Assembly: GCF_003351785.1 (NCBI RefSeq)
Contig: NZ_CP031230.1
Coordinates: 2,588,501-2,652,500, forward strand
Length of the DNA: 64,000 nucleotides
Direction of reading: 5' to 3'
Source: Sporosarcina sp. PTS2304
GTDB lineage: Bacteria > Bacillota > Bacilli > Bacillales_A > Planococcaceae
Part shown: piece after piece, positions 27,393 to 37,649 of the stretch
Position numbering within the stretch: position 1 is the stretch's first letter
Layout of the letters: each line of letters starts with the position of its first letter
The notes under the pieces: generated by a model
The model's database searches: none
The model's input: only the letters and a program-made list of their open reading frames with translations
What the model was told of the DNA's origin: nothing
Program-made: the position numbers and the translations under genes

Positions 27393-28097
27393 ATGCGAAT
27401 TAACAAATTTTTAAGCGGCGCTGGAATTGTATCTAGACGAGGAGCCGATCAGTGGATTGCTGATGGCCGGGTCAAAATTAACGGACAATTGGCAGAGCTC
27501 GGCAGCAAAGTCGAAACTGGTGATCAAGTGGAAGTTGACGGAAAGCTTGTTCAACAAGAGGATGAACTAGTCTATATTATGCTGAATAAACCCGTCGGCA
27601 TTACAAGTACTACGGAACGCCACATTAAAGGCAACGTAGTCGATTTCATCAATCACCCTTTACGTATTTTTCATATAGGAAGATTGGACAAAGACTCAGA
27701 TGGCTTGCTTTTATTAACGAACGATGGAGATATCGTCAATGAAATTTTACGAGAAGAAAACGGTCATGAAAAGGAATATATTGTTACCGTAGACAGTCCG
27801 ATCACCGAATCCTTTATCAAACAAATGGCAAGTGGTGTGAAGATTCTAGATACAGTGACGAAACCGTGCACCGTAAAAAAAATCAGTCCACGAACATTTT
27901 CCATTATTTTAAAACAAGGCTTAAATCGGCAAATCCGTCGAATGTGTGCAGCTTTAGGCTATCACATCAACAGGCTCCAACGCGTTCGTATTTTAACTCT
28001 TGAGCTGGGAGATTTACCTATTGGCGAATGGAGAGATTTGACTGACGCAGAACGTAAGCAGCTATTCCGACAGTTACAGTATGAACCGAAAAGATAA
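27393..28097 (+). CDS. rluF: 23S rRNA pseudouridine synthase, RluF/RsuA family
   Basis: Modifies a uridine in 23S rRNA. It has 234 residues: an N-terminal S4 RNA-binding domain (1-55, MRINKFLSGAGIVSRRGAD), then the catalytic domain with Asp99 in IGRLDKDSDGLLLLTNDG and the C-terminal LKQGLNRQIRRMCAALGY motif. These fit RluF-type enzymes better than RluB. ATG behind GGAAGGAG. Single gene with its own terminator. The exact target position is inferred from family. Confidence 0.88.
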   Translation: MRINKFLSGAGIVSRRGADQWIADGRVKINGQLAELGSKVETGDQVEVDGKLVQQEDELVYIMLNKPVGITSTTERHIKGNVVDFINHPLRIFHIGRLDKDSDGLLLLTNDGDIVNEILREENGHEKEYIVTVDSPITESFIKQMASGVKILDTVTKPCTVKKISPRTFSIILKQGLNRQIRRMCAALGYHINRLQRVRILTLELGDLPIGEWRDLTDAERKQLFRQLQYEPKR

Positions 28098-28102
28098 CAG
28101 TA

Positions 28103-28130
28103 GCGGAAGCAAACATGCTTCCGCCTTTTT
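28103..28130 (+). terminator. Terminator of the rluF-type gene
   Basis: Stem GCGGAAGC / GCTTCCGC (28103-28124) followed by CTTTTT, starting 6 bp after the stop codon. Confidence 0.88.
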
Positions 28131-28338
28131 ATATGCCTTCTTTTATATAACACTTGTATTTTTTCAATAAGACTAGTACAAAACTCTCTATTTATATGAT
28201 ATAATTAGCCAAAACTACTATCCTTTGTTATTTTTCTACTATACTAAAATATCATACTCATTTCTTATTTACTGTTTACACAATCATATACACCTTATAC
28301 ATGCTCTATAGATGTCTTAAGAGAGGAAGTAACTTTAA

Positions 28339-30750
28339 ATGCCATTAAAAACATCCGTATTCAATCCATCGCTATCCGCACTATTCCAAGAAACCTTTTG
28401 TGTATCTTTGATCGATTTGAGCGGTCGCATGACGTATGTTAATCAGAACTTTTGTGAACTGACTGGCTATGCCGAAGAAGAGCTGCTCGGGAACACGTGG
28501 GAAATGTTAACTACACGGCGCCGTACTAAAGATTTGCTTCAAATATTAGAAGTACATTTCTCTTACAATAAAGTGTATCAGGAGTCTATACGCATCTATT
28601 CTAAAGAGAAGCAAAAGTATTGGGTGGATTCTACAATTGTTCCTATTTACGATTCGAACGAACAACTCACGCACTACTTATCATTAGATATTGATATTTC
28701 AGGATCCAAACGTGTTTCACATGAGTATGCAAAAACAAGAAATGATCTACATAATTTCAAGTATGCGTTGGATGAAGCTGCCGTAGTTGCGATTTGTAAT
28801 GCACAAGGAGTTATCACGTATGTCAACGACCACTTTTGCAAACTATCCAAGTATTCGCGGGCAGAGCTAGTAGGAAAAACCCATCGTGTAGTTAACTCGG
28901 GCACTCATCCAAAAAGTTTTTTTAAAGAAATGTGGGAAACGATTCAGTCTGGAAAGGTTTGGCGTGGAAATATTCGTAACTTGTCTAAAACAGGTGAGTA
29001 TTATTGGGTTAACACTACCATCGTTCCATTCATTGGATTGGACGGAAAACCCTTCCAATATATTTCCATTAGACAAGACATTACCTCCCATGAAGCGGCT
29101 AAAGAATCATTAGAAAAAGCATTGAAAAATGATTTTAAAACGACAGTAAAAAATCTGCAAAATGCGATCTTTAAATACTCTCTTGACGAAAACAATCAAA
29201 TCAATGTTACTATGCTTGAAGGAAAAATAACAGAAAAGCTCGGCATGACAATAGAAACCATTAAACAAATGGCGCTTAGTAGAAATTCTAATCTTACCAG
29301 TTTCAAGCGGCAGCTAGTGGAAGGACTGCTAGGACGCAGCTCACAGTTCGAAGTGGAGTATATGTCGTATACATTTTTAGTCTATCTTTCACCAATTTTC
29401 GAAGAAGGACGTGTCGTGGAAGTTGTCGGAACAGCCATTGATATTTCAGATCGTAAAAAGGCAGAACAACTTGTAGAACATATGGCTTTTCATGATCATC
29501 TTACAGGACTTCCGAATAGGCGGTTACTTAAGCAAACCATTGAATACACAATTGACAGAAGAGTTAAAACTAAAGAACCTTTTGCATTACTTTATATTGA
29601 CCTAGATCGTTTCAAAAACATTAACGATTCGATGGGACATTATATTGGAGATCAATTATTAAAGTCTGTCGGAGAGCGATTGAAGTTACTCGTTAGACAA
29701 AGTGATTTAGTCGCACGACTGAGCGGGGATGAATTTATCATATTCTGTACGTCTACTGATAAAAAAGGTGTGCAGCTCGTCGCACAGCGAATTGTAGAAG
29801 AAGTATCTAAGTCATTTTTAATCAATAACTTAGAAATCTTCATTGCGCCTAGCATTGGCATTAGTATGTTTCCTGAAGATGGATCGACGTATGACTCTCT
29901 CATACGCAATGCAGACTCTGCTATGTATTTGGCTAAGCAATCCGGGAAAAGTACGTATCAATTTTTCACTGAAGAACTGTACAATGAATTAATGGAACGT
30001 ACTTTGATAGAGATGGAACTTCGACAAGTACTGAAGAGGAATGAATTGGTTCTTCATTATCAGCCCCAATTAGATTTTAAAACAGGAAAGATGAATGGTG
30101 TAGAAGCTCTTTTGCGCTGGAATCACTCATCCCGTGGCATGATTTCTCCTGGAAAATTTATTCCGATAGCAGAGGAGACGGGGCTGATTCTTCCAATTGG
30201 ATTATGGGTATTGGAGACGGCCTGCAAACAAGCGAAAGAATGGCAAGATCTTGGGTATCCACCGATCCAAATGAGTGTCAATGTGTCATTGCGCCAATTT
30301 AATAGTCAGACTTTCATTTCAGATATTAAAGAAACGCTACGGAAAACGGGGTTACAGCCTCACTACTTAAACATAGAAATTACAGAAAGCATGACCTCTG
30401 ATGTAGATTATTGCCAACGTATTTTACAAGAGATACGGGAATTGGGAATTAGCACAAGTATTGATGATTTCGGTACAGGATACTCTTCTTTAAGTCATCT
30501 GAGTAAGTTTCCTATTACTCATTTGAAGATTGATCAGTCGTTCATAAGAGAGTTATGCACGAGTTCGGTCATCGTAAAAGCGATCATCGACTTAGGTAAG
30601 AATTTACATTTACGAGTGATCGCTGAAGGAGTAGAAACTGAAGAACAGGCAGAGTTACTGAGAACTCTTGAATGTGATGAAGCGCAGGGATTCCTCTATG
30701 CACGGCCGTTGCCAAGTCATGAAATCATACAACGTTTAAAACATATTTAG
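28339..30750 (+). CDS. PAS-PAS-GGDEF-EAL c-di-GMP signalling protein
   Basis: 803-residue cytoplasmic protein without clear membrane segments. PAS 1 about 10-120, PAS 2 about 135-250 (both with N-x-x-F-C-x-L-(T/S)-x-Y and a PAC tail), a third divergent PAS-like region to about 375, GGDEF about 380-540 and EAL about 545-800. The GGDEF box is SGDEF with an upstream RQSD that fits the RxxD inhibitory site. The EAL domain keeps [20 protein letters not shown] and KIDQSF, so phosphodiesterase activity is likely. Whether the cyclase is active is uncertain. The stop codon abuts a repeat copy. Confidence 0.93.
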   Translation: MPLKTSVFNPSLSALFQETFCVSLIDLSGRMTYVNQNFCELTGYAEEELLGNTWEMLTTRRRTKDLLQILEVHFSYNKVYQESIRIYSKEKQKYWVDSTIVPIYDSNEQLTHYLSLDIDISGSKRVSHEYAKTRNDLHNFKYALDEAAVVAICNAQGVITYVNDHFCKLSKYSRAELVGKTHRVVNSGTHPKSFFKEMWETIQSGKVWRGNIRNLSKTGEYYWVNTTIVPFIGLDGKPFQYISIRQDITSHEAAKESLEKALKNDFKTTVKNLQNAIFKYSLDENNQINVTMLEGKITEKLGMTIETIKQMALSRNSNLTSFKRQLVEGLLGRSSQFEVEYMSYTFLVYLSPIFEEGRVVEVVGTAIDISDRKKAEQLVEHMAFHDHLTGLPNRRLLKQTIEYTIDRRVKTKEPFALLYIDLDRFKNINDSMGHYIGDQLLKSVGERLKLLVRQSDLVARLSGDEFIIFCTSTDKKGVQLVAQRIVEEVSKSFLINNLEIFIAPSIGISMFPEDGSTYDSLIRNADSAMYLAKQSGKSTYQFFTEELYNELMERTLIEMELRQVLKRNELVLHYQPQLDFKTGKMNGVEALLRWNHSSRGMISPGKFIPIAEETGLILPIGLWVLETACKQAKEWQDLGYPPIQMSVNVSLRQFNSQTFISDIKETLRKTGLQPHYLNIEITESMTSDVDYCQRILQEIRELGISTSIDDFGTGYSSLSHLSKFPITHLKIDQSFIRELCTSSVIVKAIIDLGKNLHLRVIAEGVETEEQAELLRTLECDEAQGFLYARPLPSHEIIQRLKHI

Positions 30751-30756
30751 TAATAC

Positions 30757-30855
30757 CAAACCTGTTGATTAACTATATTATGTATAATTCTCTCATTCGT
30801 TTATTTAACAACGATTTTGACTATGGCAATTCGATGGAGTGACGCTAGCTTGTAG
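30757..30855 (+). repeat. Partial copy of the dispersed repeat (left end)
   Basis: Begins CAAACCTGTTGATT, one mismatch from the left end of the 27.1-kb element, and continues through TTTTGACTATGGCAATT and GGAGTGACGCTAGCTT, blocks also seen inverted at 1739-1771. It lacks the GCGGCTTGCG core. The hexamer TAATAC flanks it directly on both sides (30751-30756 and 30856-30861). Confidence 0.7.
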
Positions 30856-30865
30856 TAATACAATT

Positions 30866-30902
30866 AAAAAGGCTAAGGAAATTACCATTTCCTAGCCTTT
30901 TT
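30866..30902 (+). terminator. Terminator of the PAS-GGDEF-EAL gene
   Basis: AAAAAGGCTAAGGAAAT / ATTTCCTAGCCTTTTT near-perfect stem followed by T-run. It lies 115 bp after the stop because a repeat copy sits between. Confidence 0.85.
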
Positions 30903-31042
30903 CTTGTGCACATTATTAATAAATCGTCATTCATACAAAAGAAACATTACAAATCATGATTCTATTATGCTATAGTCTTCACTATATTCTAACTCTTTAC
31001 TTATAAAGAAGTATTATAGGGTTATTACAAGGAGAGATGTGG

Positions 31043-32347
31043 ATGGCAACAAATCAAATGCGTTATTCTGTAACCGCTTTAGCAGGATTTCAGTGGCTCT
31101 TCTTTATGTTTGCAAATACGGTAGTTATTCCAATATCAGTCGGGACAGCTTTTGAATTAGAGCAAATAGAAATTGTCTCTGCTGTCCAGCGCTCCTTTAT
31201 CTACACTGGAATCGCCTGTTTACTGCAAGGTACAGTTGGACACCGCCTCGCTTTAATGGAAGGACAGTCGGGCTTATGGTGGGGAGTTGTACTTAGTTTA
31301 GCAGGTACAGCAAGTGCAATGGGCTTAAGTTTAACGGCAGTTGGTGGGAGCATTGCGGTCGGTGCTATGATTTCAGGGGTAATTGTAGCTGTTTTAGGTA
31401 TGCTTGGGATGGGTGAAGTGTTAAAGAAATGGTTTACCCCTGCTGTTATGTTCGTCTTCCTTTTATTATTGGCAAATCAATTAATTACGATTTTCTTAAA
31501 AGGAATGATTGGGCTGAATGACGGAGAATACATAAATTTATCTACTACATTGTTTTCATTCGCTTTGGCAGCCTTGACTATACTAGTGCACGTGAAAGGA
31601 AAAGGTATTTTAAGTAGCCTGAATTTGCTTGTCGGGATGACAATAGGCTGGATCAGTGCCGTCTTGCTATTCCCACAAGAAACGACAGAGACTATTAAGA
31701 CCACGCCCTTTATCCAGTGGTTTCCTTGGGGAGAACCAACATTAGAAATTGGAATTGTGGTGACGGTTGTAATTACAGGATTACTTAATACGACAAATAC
31801 TATCGCTACTTTAAAAGGTGCGGAAGATATTTTTGAAAAAGAAACGACGAAAAAGCAATATAAAACATCGTTTCTTATTACAGGCGGATTAAATATAGGA
31901 GCGGGCGCAATTGGCGTCGTCCCTTATGCCCCTTACGCTTCTTCGATTGGATTTTTACAGTCTAGCGGCATTAAAGAACGGACTCCTTTTTTTATCGGTT
32001 CTGTTCTATTCATTATCCTTGGACTTGTGCCTCCTTTAAGCGCGTTCTTCTCTACCATTCCCCAAAGCGTAGGGAACACTGTTCTATTTGTTGCATATTT
32101 ACAACTATTCCGATCAGCATTGCGGAACGTGGAAGGATTGACTTTCGAACCGAAGACTATATACCGCGTGGCATTGCCTGCTCTACTCGGTCTCTCTATT
32201 ATGACGCTGCCTGCTGAAGTTTTTGCTTCATTGCCTGAACTATTGCAGCCCCTACTTTCTAGCGGATTATTAGTTGGGATTCTTGCGGCATTGCTTATGG
32301 AATTAATCTTTTGGATCGGTCAGCGTTTCAGCAAGCGCACGGCTTGA
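31043..32347 (+). CDS. NCS2-family nucleobase permease (YwdJ-like)
   Basis: 434-residue polytopic membrane protein, about 12 or more hydrophobic segments, of the nucleobase:cation symporter-2 (xanthine/uracil permease) family. Family-like stretches include ALAGFQWLFFMFANTVVIPI, the MEGQSGLWWG region, and GLLNTTNTIATLKGAED. Similar proteins in Bacillus are annotated only as putative purine/pyrimidine permeases. ATG 31043 is preferred, 8 bp after GGAG; an ATG at 31037 is too close to the site. The substrate is not predictable here. A repeat copy begins at its stop codon. Confidence 0.82.
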   Translation: MATNQMRYSVTALAGFQWLFFMFANTVVIPISVGTAFELEQIEIVSAVQRSFIYTGIACLLQGTVGHRLALMEGQSGLWWGVVLSLAGTASAMGLSLTAVGGSIAVGAMISGVIVAVLGMLGMGEVLKKWFTPAVMFVFLLLLANQLITIFLKGMIGLNDGEYINLSTTLFSFALAALTILVHVKGKGILSSLNLLVGMTIGWISAVLLFPQETTETIKTTPFIQWFPWGEPTLEIGIVVTVVITGLLNTTNTIATLKGAEDIFEKETTKKQYKTSFLITGGLNIGAGAIGVVPYAPYASSIGFLQSSGIKERTPFFIGSVLFIILGLVPPLSAFFSTIPQSVGNTVLFVAYLQLFRSALRNVEGLTFEPKTIYRVALPALLGLSIMTLPAEVFASLPELLQPLLSSGLLVGILAALLMELIFWIGQRFSKRTA

Positions 32348-32609
32348 TAGCTCTTTGTAGGTGGTGAAAACTACGTGGTCTTGTCTGTTACTCTGTGTTC
32401 GTTCATGAAAGTAGAAGATTGAATGGAGTGAATGGAGTGTCTTGCGGCTTGCGCTTCTAGACAATACGCTTATCCTGAGGGGGTGTGGTGAACCTCGCAT
32501 CCTCAGGTTCTGTAAGGAGAATCCTGAACAATCCACCACCTCTACAATTACTTGTCAAAAGCACCTTGTTTCAAAATGCAATCTCTTTTTTAAATAATCA
32601 ACGGGCTTG
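32344..32609 (+). repeat. Dispersed intergenic repeat, long copy
   Basis: Starts at the permease stop with TTGATAGCTCTTTGTAG (shared with 1509-1536), followed by GAAAGTAGAAGATTG (shared with 41.9 kb), the core GTCTTGCGGCTTGCGCTTC, an internal CCTGAGG/CCTCAGG hairpin, GGAGAATCCT, and ends AATCAACGGGCTTG (32596-32609), one mismatch from the right end of the 27.1-kb element. Confidence 0.8.
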
Positions 32610-32642
32610 AAATCATTCAACAAACAGCTTTGCTTCTACGTC

Positions 32643-33254
32643 TCAAGGCTGTTTGTACGCATAGACTAGAAATAATTCGTTGTTGTCATGTATTTGCAAA
32701 TGGGTAATTGGAATTTCCGCTATCTTTTCAAATAATGGATGACTTTGCAGAAATAACTTGTATGCAGTTGTTGGATAATACAAAATAACTTCTGCATCAC
32801 GTGGTGAAGATTCTAGAGATGACACTATGTTACGGATGACAGAGCGGAATACCTCTACTGAAAACGGATTGAAAAAGTAAAAAGTAGCGGCATCTGAAGG
32901 GATCACAAAACGTTCGGCTAACATACATTCAAATGAAATCATTCCTTTTTTCTTCGGAAATGCTTGACGATAGTCCAGTAAATTATTCATCGCGTCTTGA
33001 AAAAGCACACTACTCATTTCAATCCCGATTGTATCTACTGAAAAAAGAGAGTGGACATAAAACGGCACTCTTCCTTTCCCGCAGCCAAAGTCGATGAAGC
33101 TACCACTTTTTAGAACAGCATGCTGGTCAAATAAATAATCCATCCCATCATATGGTGTCGCTTCATAGCGATTATAATGCGCCAATTGGTGAACCCATTC
33201 TCGTACACCTGCTGTTTTAATATGTAAATTTTTATCCATCGCTCGCTCGTCCAT
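32643..33254 (-). CDS. SAM-dependent methyltransferase-like protein
   Basis: 203 residues. Motif I, FIDFGCGKGRVPFYV (about 53-67), and the acidic TIGIEMSSVLFQDA strand give a Rossmann-type SAM-binding site; a later FYFFNPFSVE resembles motif IV. No methyl acceptor can be named. The ATG follows GAGGAG at 7-bp spacing. It is followed by a repeat copy and preceded by the GGDEF gene with its terminator. Confidence 0.75.
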   Translation of the reverse strand: MDERAMDKNLHIKTAGVREWVHQLAHYNRYEATPYDGMDYLFDQHAVLKSGSFIDFGCGKGRVPFYVHSLFSVDTIGIEMSSVLFQDAMNNLLDYRQAFPKKKGMISFECMLAERFVIPSDAATFYFFNPFSVEVFRSVIRNIVSSLESSPRDAEVILYYPTTAYKLFLQSHPLFEKIAEIPITHLQIHDNNELFLVYAYKQP

Positions 33255-33297
33255 TTACTCTCTCCTCTTTTACGAATCATGTTTTGCAAATCGAGAA

Positions 33298-33330
33298 AAC
33301 CTCGACATGTTTTACTCATGCCGAGGTTCA
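33298..33330 (-). terminator. Terminator overlapping the end of the sensor GGDEF gene
   Basis: Minus strand stem AACCTCGGCATG / CATGTCGAGGTT with the gene's TAA stop (33312-33314) inside the loop, then TTTTC. Confidence 0.7.
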
Positions 33331-34889
33331 TCAGAAACAACGATAGTTTTATTACGTCCCGTGCGTTTTGCCTCATACAAACATTGATCCGCAAGCTCAA
33401 TTAGGCGAGCAGGATGTTCCGCATGTAACGGGTAGGCAGCTACACCTGAAGAAATCGTTACGACTTCTCCACAAGGACTGATTGTACTTTCCAATTTCTC
33501 ACGCAAACGCTCTGCCACTAGATAAGCTGTCACTTTGTCAGCCTTCGGAAGTAAAATTATAAACTCTTCTCCACCGTAACGACAACAGATGTCTCCTTTT
33601 CTAGCAGCCTTCTGCATTGCTTCCGCAAGATAAATTAATACTTCATCGCCTACCGCATGACCGTATCGATCGTTCACTCGCTTGAATTTATCAATATCAA
33701 ATATGATTAAAGCAAAAGGTGTATCATGTTCTATCCATTCTTTGATGAATCCGTCCATTGTCCGCCGGTTAGTTAATTTCGTTAACGGATCTGTCGTAGA
33801 CTCGTGAATAAAGTAGTTCATTTCGTTTTTGAAATAATCAATACTATGAAGCATCGCACCCTTTAATTGTCTCGCTTCATAATACCAGTCAGAAATAGCT
33901 TCCATTTTTTCTTTCTGATCTGCTTGTGCGCTGGACTCTGTATAGTACGCTAATTTTTGTAGCGGCAATGCAATCTTTCTCGAAACATACCAGACGATGA
34001 CAAACGCCAAAAAGAGGAGAGGCAAAGATCTCCATATCATTTCAAACACCATATCACTAGCTGGCGAAACCGCTAAACTTTCTTCTCTTTGCGATATGAC
34101 TCCCCAATTTGCAATCGGAACATAGGAATAGCCCGCAAGCATTCGTACACCTTTCGTATTGACGAGTGGTTGTGAACCACTGATTCCAGTGATCACTTTT
34201 TGCACTACTTCGTTGCTGGAAACGTCGTCTTTCAGTCGATTTTCTAATTGATGATAAATGAGGGAACCTTCTTTATCTACAACGTAGACATACGATCCAT
34301 TCTCATAGAAGTGGTCTCCTAATATTTTCTCCAGTATGTTCGGTTTATTCAGATAGATCGCACCACCAAGAAATCCTCGGTACGTACCATCGTCAGTTAA
34401 CAGCGGCACGCTAATATACACGATCAATTCACCCGTAATCCCCACATACGGCTGTGAAATTAATGGTCTTTTTTCTTTGAGCGCTTGTCGGGCTCCAATA
34501 GATGTCAACTTCTCTCCAATTAATTTTAAACTTGGAGGCGAAACAGCTTGCACTACACCTTCAGCTGATACGATGGAAACCGAGTTAAATGTACTCGTTT
34601 GCATTCTGACTCGTTCTACTATTCTAAGCAGTTCAGATTGTGCGTCTTCCTTATCTAATAAGGGCACTACATCTATCGCGTTTGTTTCTAATGTTTGAAG
34701 CGTTTCAGTTAAATAGGTATTGGTCGTGGAGGCTAATTTCTCAGCATACGCTTTATTCGTATCTAAAGTTGACTCGATTAATGTATTTTTATTAACACGA
34801 TAGCCTACAGTCGCACTCGTTAAAAAAGTTAACAGGATCGCTAGGATCGCTACTAACTGAATTAATTTTTTTAAAGACCATCTCATCAC
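33312..34889 (-). CDS. Membrane sensor diguanylate cyclase (Cache-GGDEF)
   Basis: Makes c-di-GMP in response to an external signal. About 525 residues: TM1 near the N-terminus, an extracellular dCache-type domain (about 35-270, with GITGELIVYISVPL and GSYVYVVDKEGSLIYH), TM2 (about 285-305), and a GGDEF domain with the active-site YGGEEF and an upstream RKGD that fits the RxxD inhibitory site. The start is GTG 34889 (9 bp after AAGGGA); ATG 34886 is the alternative. A TTG at 34925 is in frame but has no site. It keeps all residues expected for activity. Confidence 0.92.
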   Translation of the reverse strand: MMRWSLKKLIQLVAILAILLTFLTSATVGYRVNKNTLIESTLDTNKAYAEKLASTTNTYLTETLQTLETNAIDVVPLLDKEDAQSELLRIVERVRMQTSTFNSVSIVSAEGVVQAVSPPSLKLIGEKLTSIGARQALKEKRPLISQPYVGITGELIVYISVPLLTDDGTYRGFLGGAIYLNKPNILEKILGDHFYENGSYVYVVDKEGSLIYHQLENRLKDDVSSNEVVQKVITGISGSQPLVNTKGVRMLAGYSYVPIANWGVISQREESLAVSPASDMVFEMIWRSLPLLFLAFVIVWYVSRKIALPLQKLAYYTESSAQADQKEKMEAISDWYYEARQLKGAMLHSIDYFKNEMNYFIHESTTDPLTKLTNRRTMDGFIKEWIEHDTPFALIIFDIDKFKRVNDRYGHAVGDEVLIYLAEAMQKAARKGDICCRYGGEEFIILLPKADKVTAYLVAERLREKLESTISPCGEVVTISSGVAAYPLHAEHPARLIELADQCLYEAKRTGRNKTIVVSDEPRHE

Positions 34890-35026
34890 ATTTCCAAGTC
34901 CCTTCTCCGATTCCCTATGATTCAATTAACCTATTATACCATAGCAAATAGGAAATGTTATGAATCTTTTAACTCATTTAAGTACTAACGGTTCAGTTAA
35001 TTAGAGAAGGATATACTCAATTGGAT

Positions 35027-35644
35027 TTAATAGGAAATACCGATTCGATATCCGATATGCTTTTTCGCTGTCAATTCTTCGTATGCATATGCTGCCGTGT
35101 CTTTTGTAGAAATCTGTTTCCCTTCAAACGGCAAATAATCTCGTTCTACGCGATAGTTTCCCACGGCTTCTCCTTCGGGTAAATATGTAGGACAAATAAT
35201 CGTCCAATCCAGTGAAGAAGTACGCAAAAGTTCAAATACTTTATGGTGTTCTTCTGCGGCAAACGTTAGTTTACGATTAGACTCATTTGATTGATAGCGC
35301 AAGAGTGAAGGTTCACTGCGACTTTGTAAAATACCCGCCGTTCCGATCGTCACTATTCTTTTGATTCCGCACTCTTCCATAGTATCTATAATTACCGGCA
35401 AGGCATCAGTAAGTGTCGTCGTCTTATCCGTCCCAAGAGCGCTTACTACAGCGTCTGCTCCTACTATTACACGTTTGACATCTTCAACCTTCCTTACATC
35501 ACCTTGTATAATCACTAGATTTTTATGTGGCTCACACTTTTCAGGCGAGCGTACTAACGCTCTCACTTCGTGTCCGTCTTCCAACGCCTTTTTTAATATC
35601 TCACTACCTGTTCTTCCAGTTGCTCCAAACAATATAATTTTCAT
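35027..35644 (-). CDS. NAD(P)-binding protein, NmrA/atypical SDR family
   Basis: 205 residues starting MKIILFGATGRTGSEILKKA, the G-x-x-G-x-x-G dinucleotide fold, with GDVRKVEDV and DAVVSALG following. Such proteins act as NAD(P)H-flavin or biliverdin-type reductases or as redox sensors. The catalytic Tyr-x3-Lys of classical SDRs is not evident. ATG 35644 follows GGAGGGG; an upstream extension to 35665 would place that site inside the gene. Single gene. Confidence 0.82.
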   Translation of the reverse strand: MKIILFGATGRTGSEILKKALEDGHEVRALVRSPEKCEPHKNLVIIQGDVRKVEDVKRVIVGADAVVSALGTDKTTTLTDALPVIIDTMEECGIKRIVTIGTAGILQSRSEPSLLRYQSNESNRKLTFAAEEHHKVFELLRTSSLDWTIICPTYLPEGEAVGNYRVERDYLPFEGKQISTKDTAAYAYEELTAKKHIGYRIGISY

Positions 35645-35838
35645 CTGGACACCCCTCCTATCCATACACTGTACAATAGCCTTTCTATAACTTGCACATT
35701 GTTTGCTTATGTTAAACGAATAGCAACCTACTATATATTAATTATTATTTGCAAAATGTGAATTTTTTGTATATTTAGTAAGCATTATAGATTATAATAA
35801 AATAATAGTATAAAAGTTGCGCTGGAGGTTGAAATAAT

Positions 35839-37569
35839 ATGAAATCTGTACGAACAAAATTAGTAGTCCTCGCACTAATAGTTATTTTAGTACCTACTAT
35901 TGCTGTCGGTGTTGTCAATTATACATTGGCTAAAAACGAGCTTGATCAAGTGGGGCGACTAGGTCTTGAGAATGGCACACACGTCTTATTGTCTGTCATT
36001 CAAGAATTGGATCACCAAGTACACGAAGGGAATATTACACTTGAAGAAGCACAGGAGCGCGCACGTGTTCAAATTTTGGGGGCAAAGACCGGAGAAAGCA
36101 CGCGATCTATTGATAATCCGGCAAAGTTTGGTGAAAACTTTTATTTTTATGCTTTTGATAAAAATGGTCTACTGGAAGTGCATCCCTCTATCGAAGGAGA
36201 TAGTGCATATGATTTTCAAACAGAGGACGGACGCTACTTTGTCAGAGAATTAATAGCTGCCGCTAAATCTGGAGGCGGCTTTGTAAGCTATGACTGGCCC
36301 ACGCCGAATAATCCTGATCAGAAAGCACCTAAAATAACTTATGCCGAAATGGATGAGCAATGGGGTTGGATTATCGCCGCAGGTACGTATGAAATGGACT
36401 TTAATGCAGGAGCAGACAAAGTGTTGTACTACACGATCGGCATGACTATTTTAGCGACACTTATTGGAGTGATTTTGTATTGGTTCTTCTCCAGCCGTAT
36501 GATGAATTATATTAAACGGATCATGAGCACGACATCAGACATTTCAAAAGGAATATTATCTAGTCCTGAGATTCCAATCATTTCGCAAGATGAATTAGGT
36601 GTGTTAGCGTCAAATGTTAATAATATGAAAACCAGTTTGCAAGAAATGGTCGGCAATACCCGCGACTCTTCTACACAGATGAGAGTCTCGTCAGAAATGC
36701 TTAGTGCGATTACAGAGCAAACGACTGCATCAGCTGATGAAATTCATCATGCGATTACGGAAGTATCTAATGGAGCAGTGAGGCAGGCAGAAGAAGCAGA
36801 AGTTGCTATCGGTAAAGTGGATCACCTTTCCATGCTAATTTCGGGTACAACTTCCCAATACGACACGATTATTAACGAGATGAAAGAAGTTACTCAACTG
36901 CAAGAACACGGCAGTGTGAAAGTCGATGAACTCGCAGGAAATTCTAGTAAGTTTACTGTCGTGATTGGAGAATTACGAACTAATTTCTCTGACTTAACGA
37001 ATCAAATGCAAGAAATACAGCAAGTTATTCAAACAATTACTTCTATTTCTGAGCAAACAAACCTACTCGCACTTAATGCCAGTATCGAGGCGGCACGGGC
37101 AGGTGAACACGGAAAAGGGTTTGCGGTCGTCGCTGCAGAAGTCCGCAAATTATCCGAAGATACCCACCAAGCGACAGGTCGAGTGCGTGATTTATTGGGT
37201 CGTATTGAAGCCGGTACTGCCACTTCCGATACGAAGATGGATCATACACTGGAATTGTCAAAAACACAGTTTGGTGCGATTGAAGAAGTACAAAGTGCCT
37301 TCAATAGGCTATCCCATTCTATACATGAAATCACTAATCATTTGTCTTCACTCGATCAGGACATGCATGAGATGGACGAAAACCGATTAGGCGTCGTTCA
37401 TGCGATCAATGAAATTGCCAGCGTGGCTACTGAATCCGCTGCCGCTACTGAGCAAGTAAACGCGTCGATTGATGAACAAAAAGAAGCCGTCACATCGATT
37501 ATGCATTCTTCAGTCGAACTGCATAACGAAGCAGAAAAAATGCATGAATTAGTCGCCCGCTTCACATAA
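35839..37569 (+). CDS. Methyl-accepting chemotaxis protein with single Cache domain
   Basis: 576 residues: TM1 (about 7-27), extracellular sCache domain (about 30-185, with [17 protein letters not shown] and [14 protein letters not shown]), TM2 (about 193-213), HAMP (about 215-268), and the cytoplasmic signalling domain. The hairpin tip reads [23 protein letters not shown] and binds CheA/CheW. Many Gln/Glu pairs suit methylation. The ATG follows GGAGG. No other chemotaxis genes are nearby; it is an orphan receptor with an unknown ligand. Confidence 0.94.
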   Translation: MKSVRTKLVVLALIVILVPTIAVGVVNYTLAKNELDQVGRLGLENGTHVLLSVIQELDHQVHEGNITLEEAQERARVQILGAKTGESTRSIDNPAKFGENFYFYAFDKNGLLEVHPSIEGDSAYDFQTEDGRYFVRELIAAAKSGGGFVSYDWPTPNNPDQKAPKITYAEMDEQWGWIIAAGTYEMDFNAGADKVLYYTIGMTILATLIGVILYWFFSSRMMNYIKRIMSTTSDISKGILSSPEIPIISQDELGVLASNVNNMKTSLQEMVGNTRDSSTQMRVSSEMLSAITEQTTASADEIHHAITEVSNGAVRQAEEAEVAIGKVDHLSMLISGTTSQYDTIINEMKEVTQLQEHGSVKVDELAGNSSKFTVVIGELRTNFSDLTNQMQEIQQVIQTITSISEQTNLLALNASIEAARAGEHGKGFAVVAAEVRKLSEDTHQATGRVRDLLGRIEAGTATSDTKMDHTLELSKTQFGAIEEVQSAFNRLSHSIHEITNHLSSLDQDMHEMDENRLGVVHAINEIASVATESAAATEQVNASIDEQKEAVTSIMHSSVELHNEAEKMHELVARFT

Positions 37570-37595
37570 TAAGAAGCGATACTACATTAGAAAGA

Positions 37596-37640
37596 ACCAT
37601 CACAGAAAATCCGCTTTTACGGATTTTCTGTGATGGTTTT
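37596..37640. terminator. Bidirectional terminator
   Basis: Perfect stem ACCATCACAGAAAATCCG / CGGATTTTCTGTGATGGT around TTTTA, with T-rich flank on the plus side and a shorter A-run on the other. It serves the chemoreceptor gene and the converging PLD-like gene. Related in sequence to the terminators at 56142 and 61316. Confidence 0.88.
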
Positions 37641-37649
37641 ATTTTTTAT

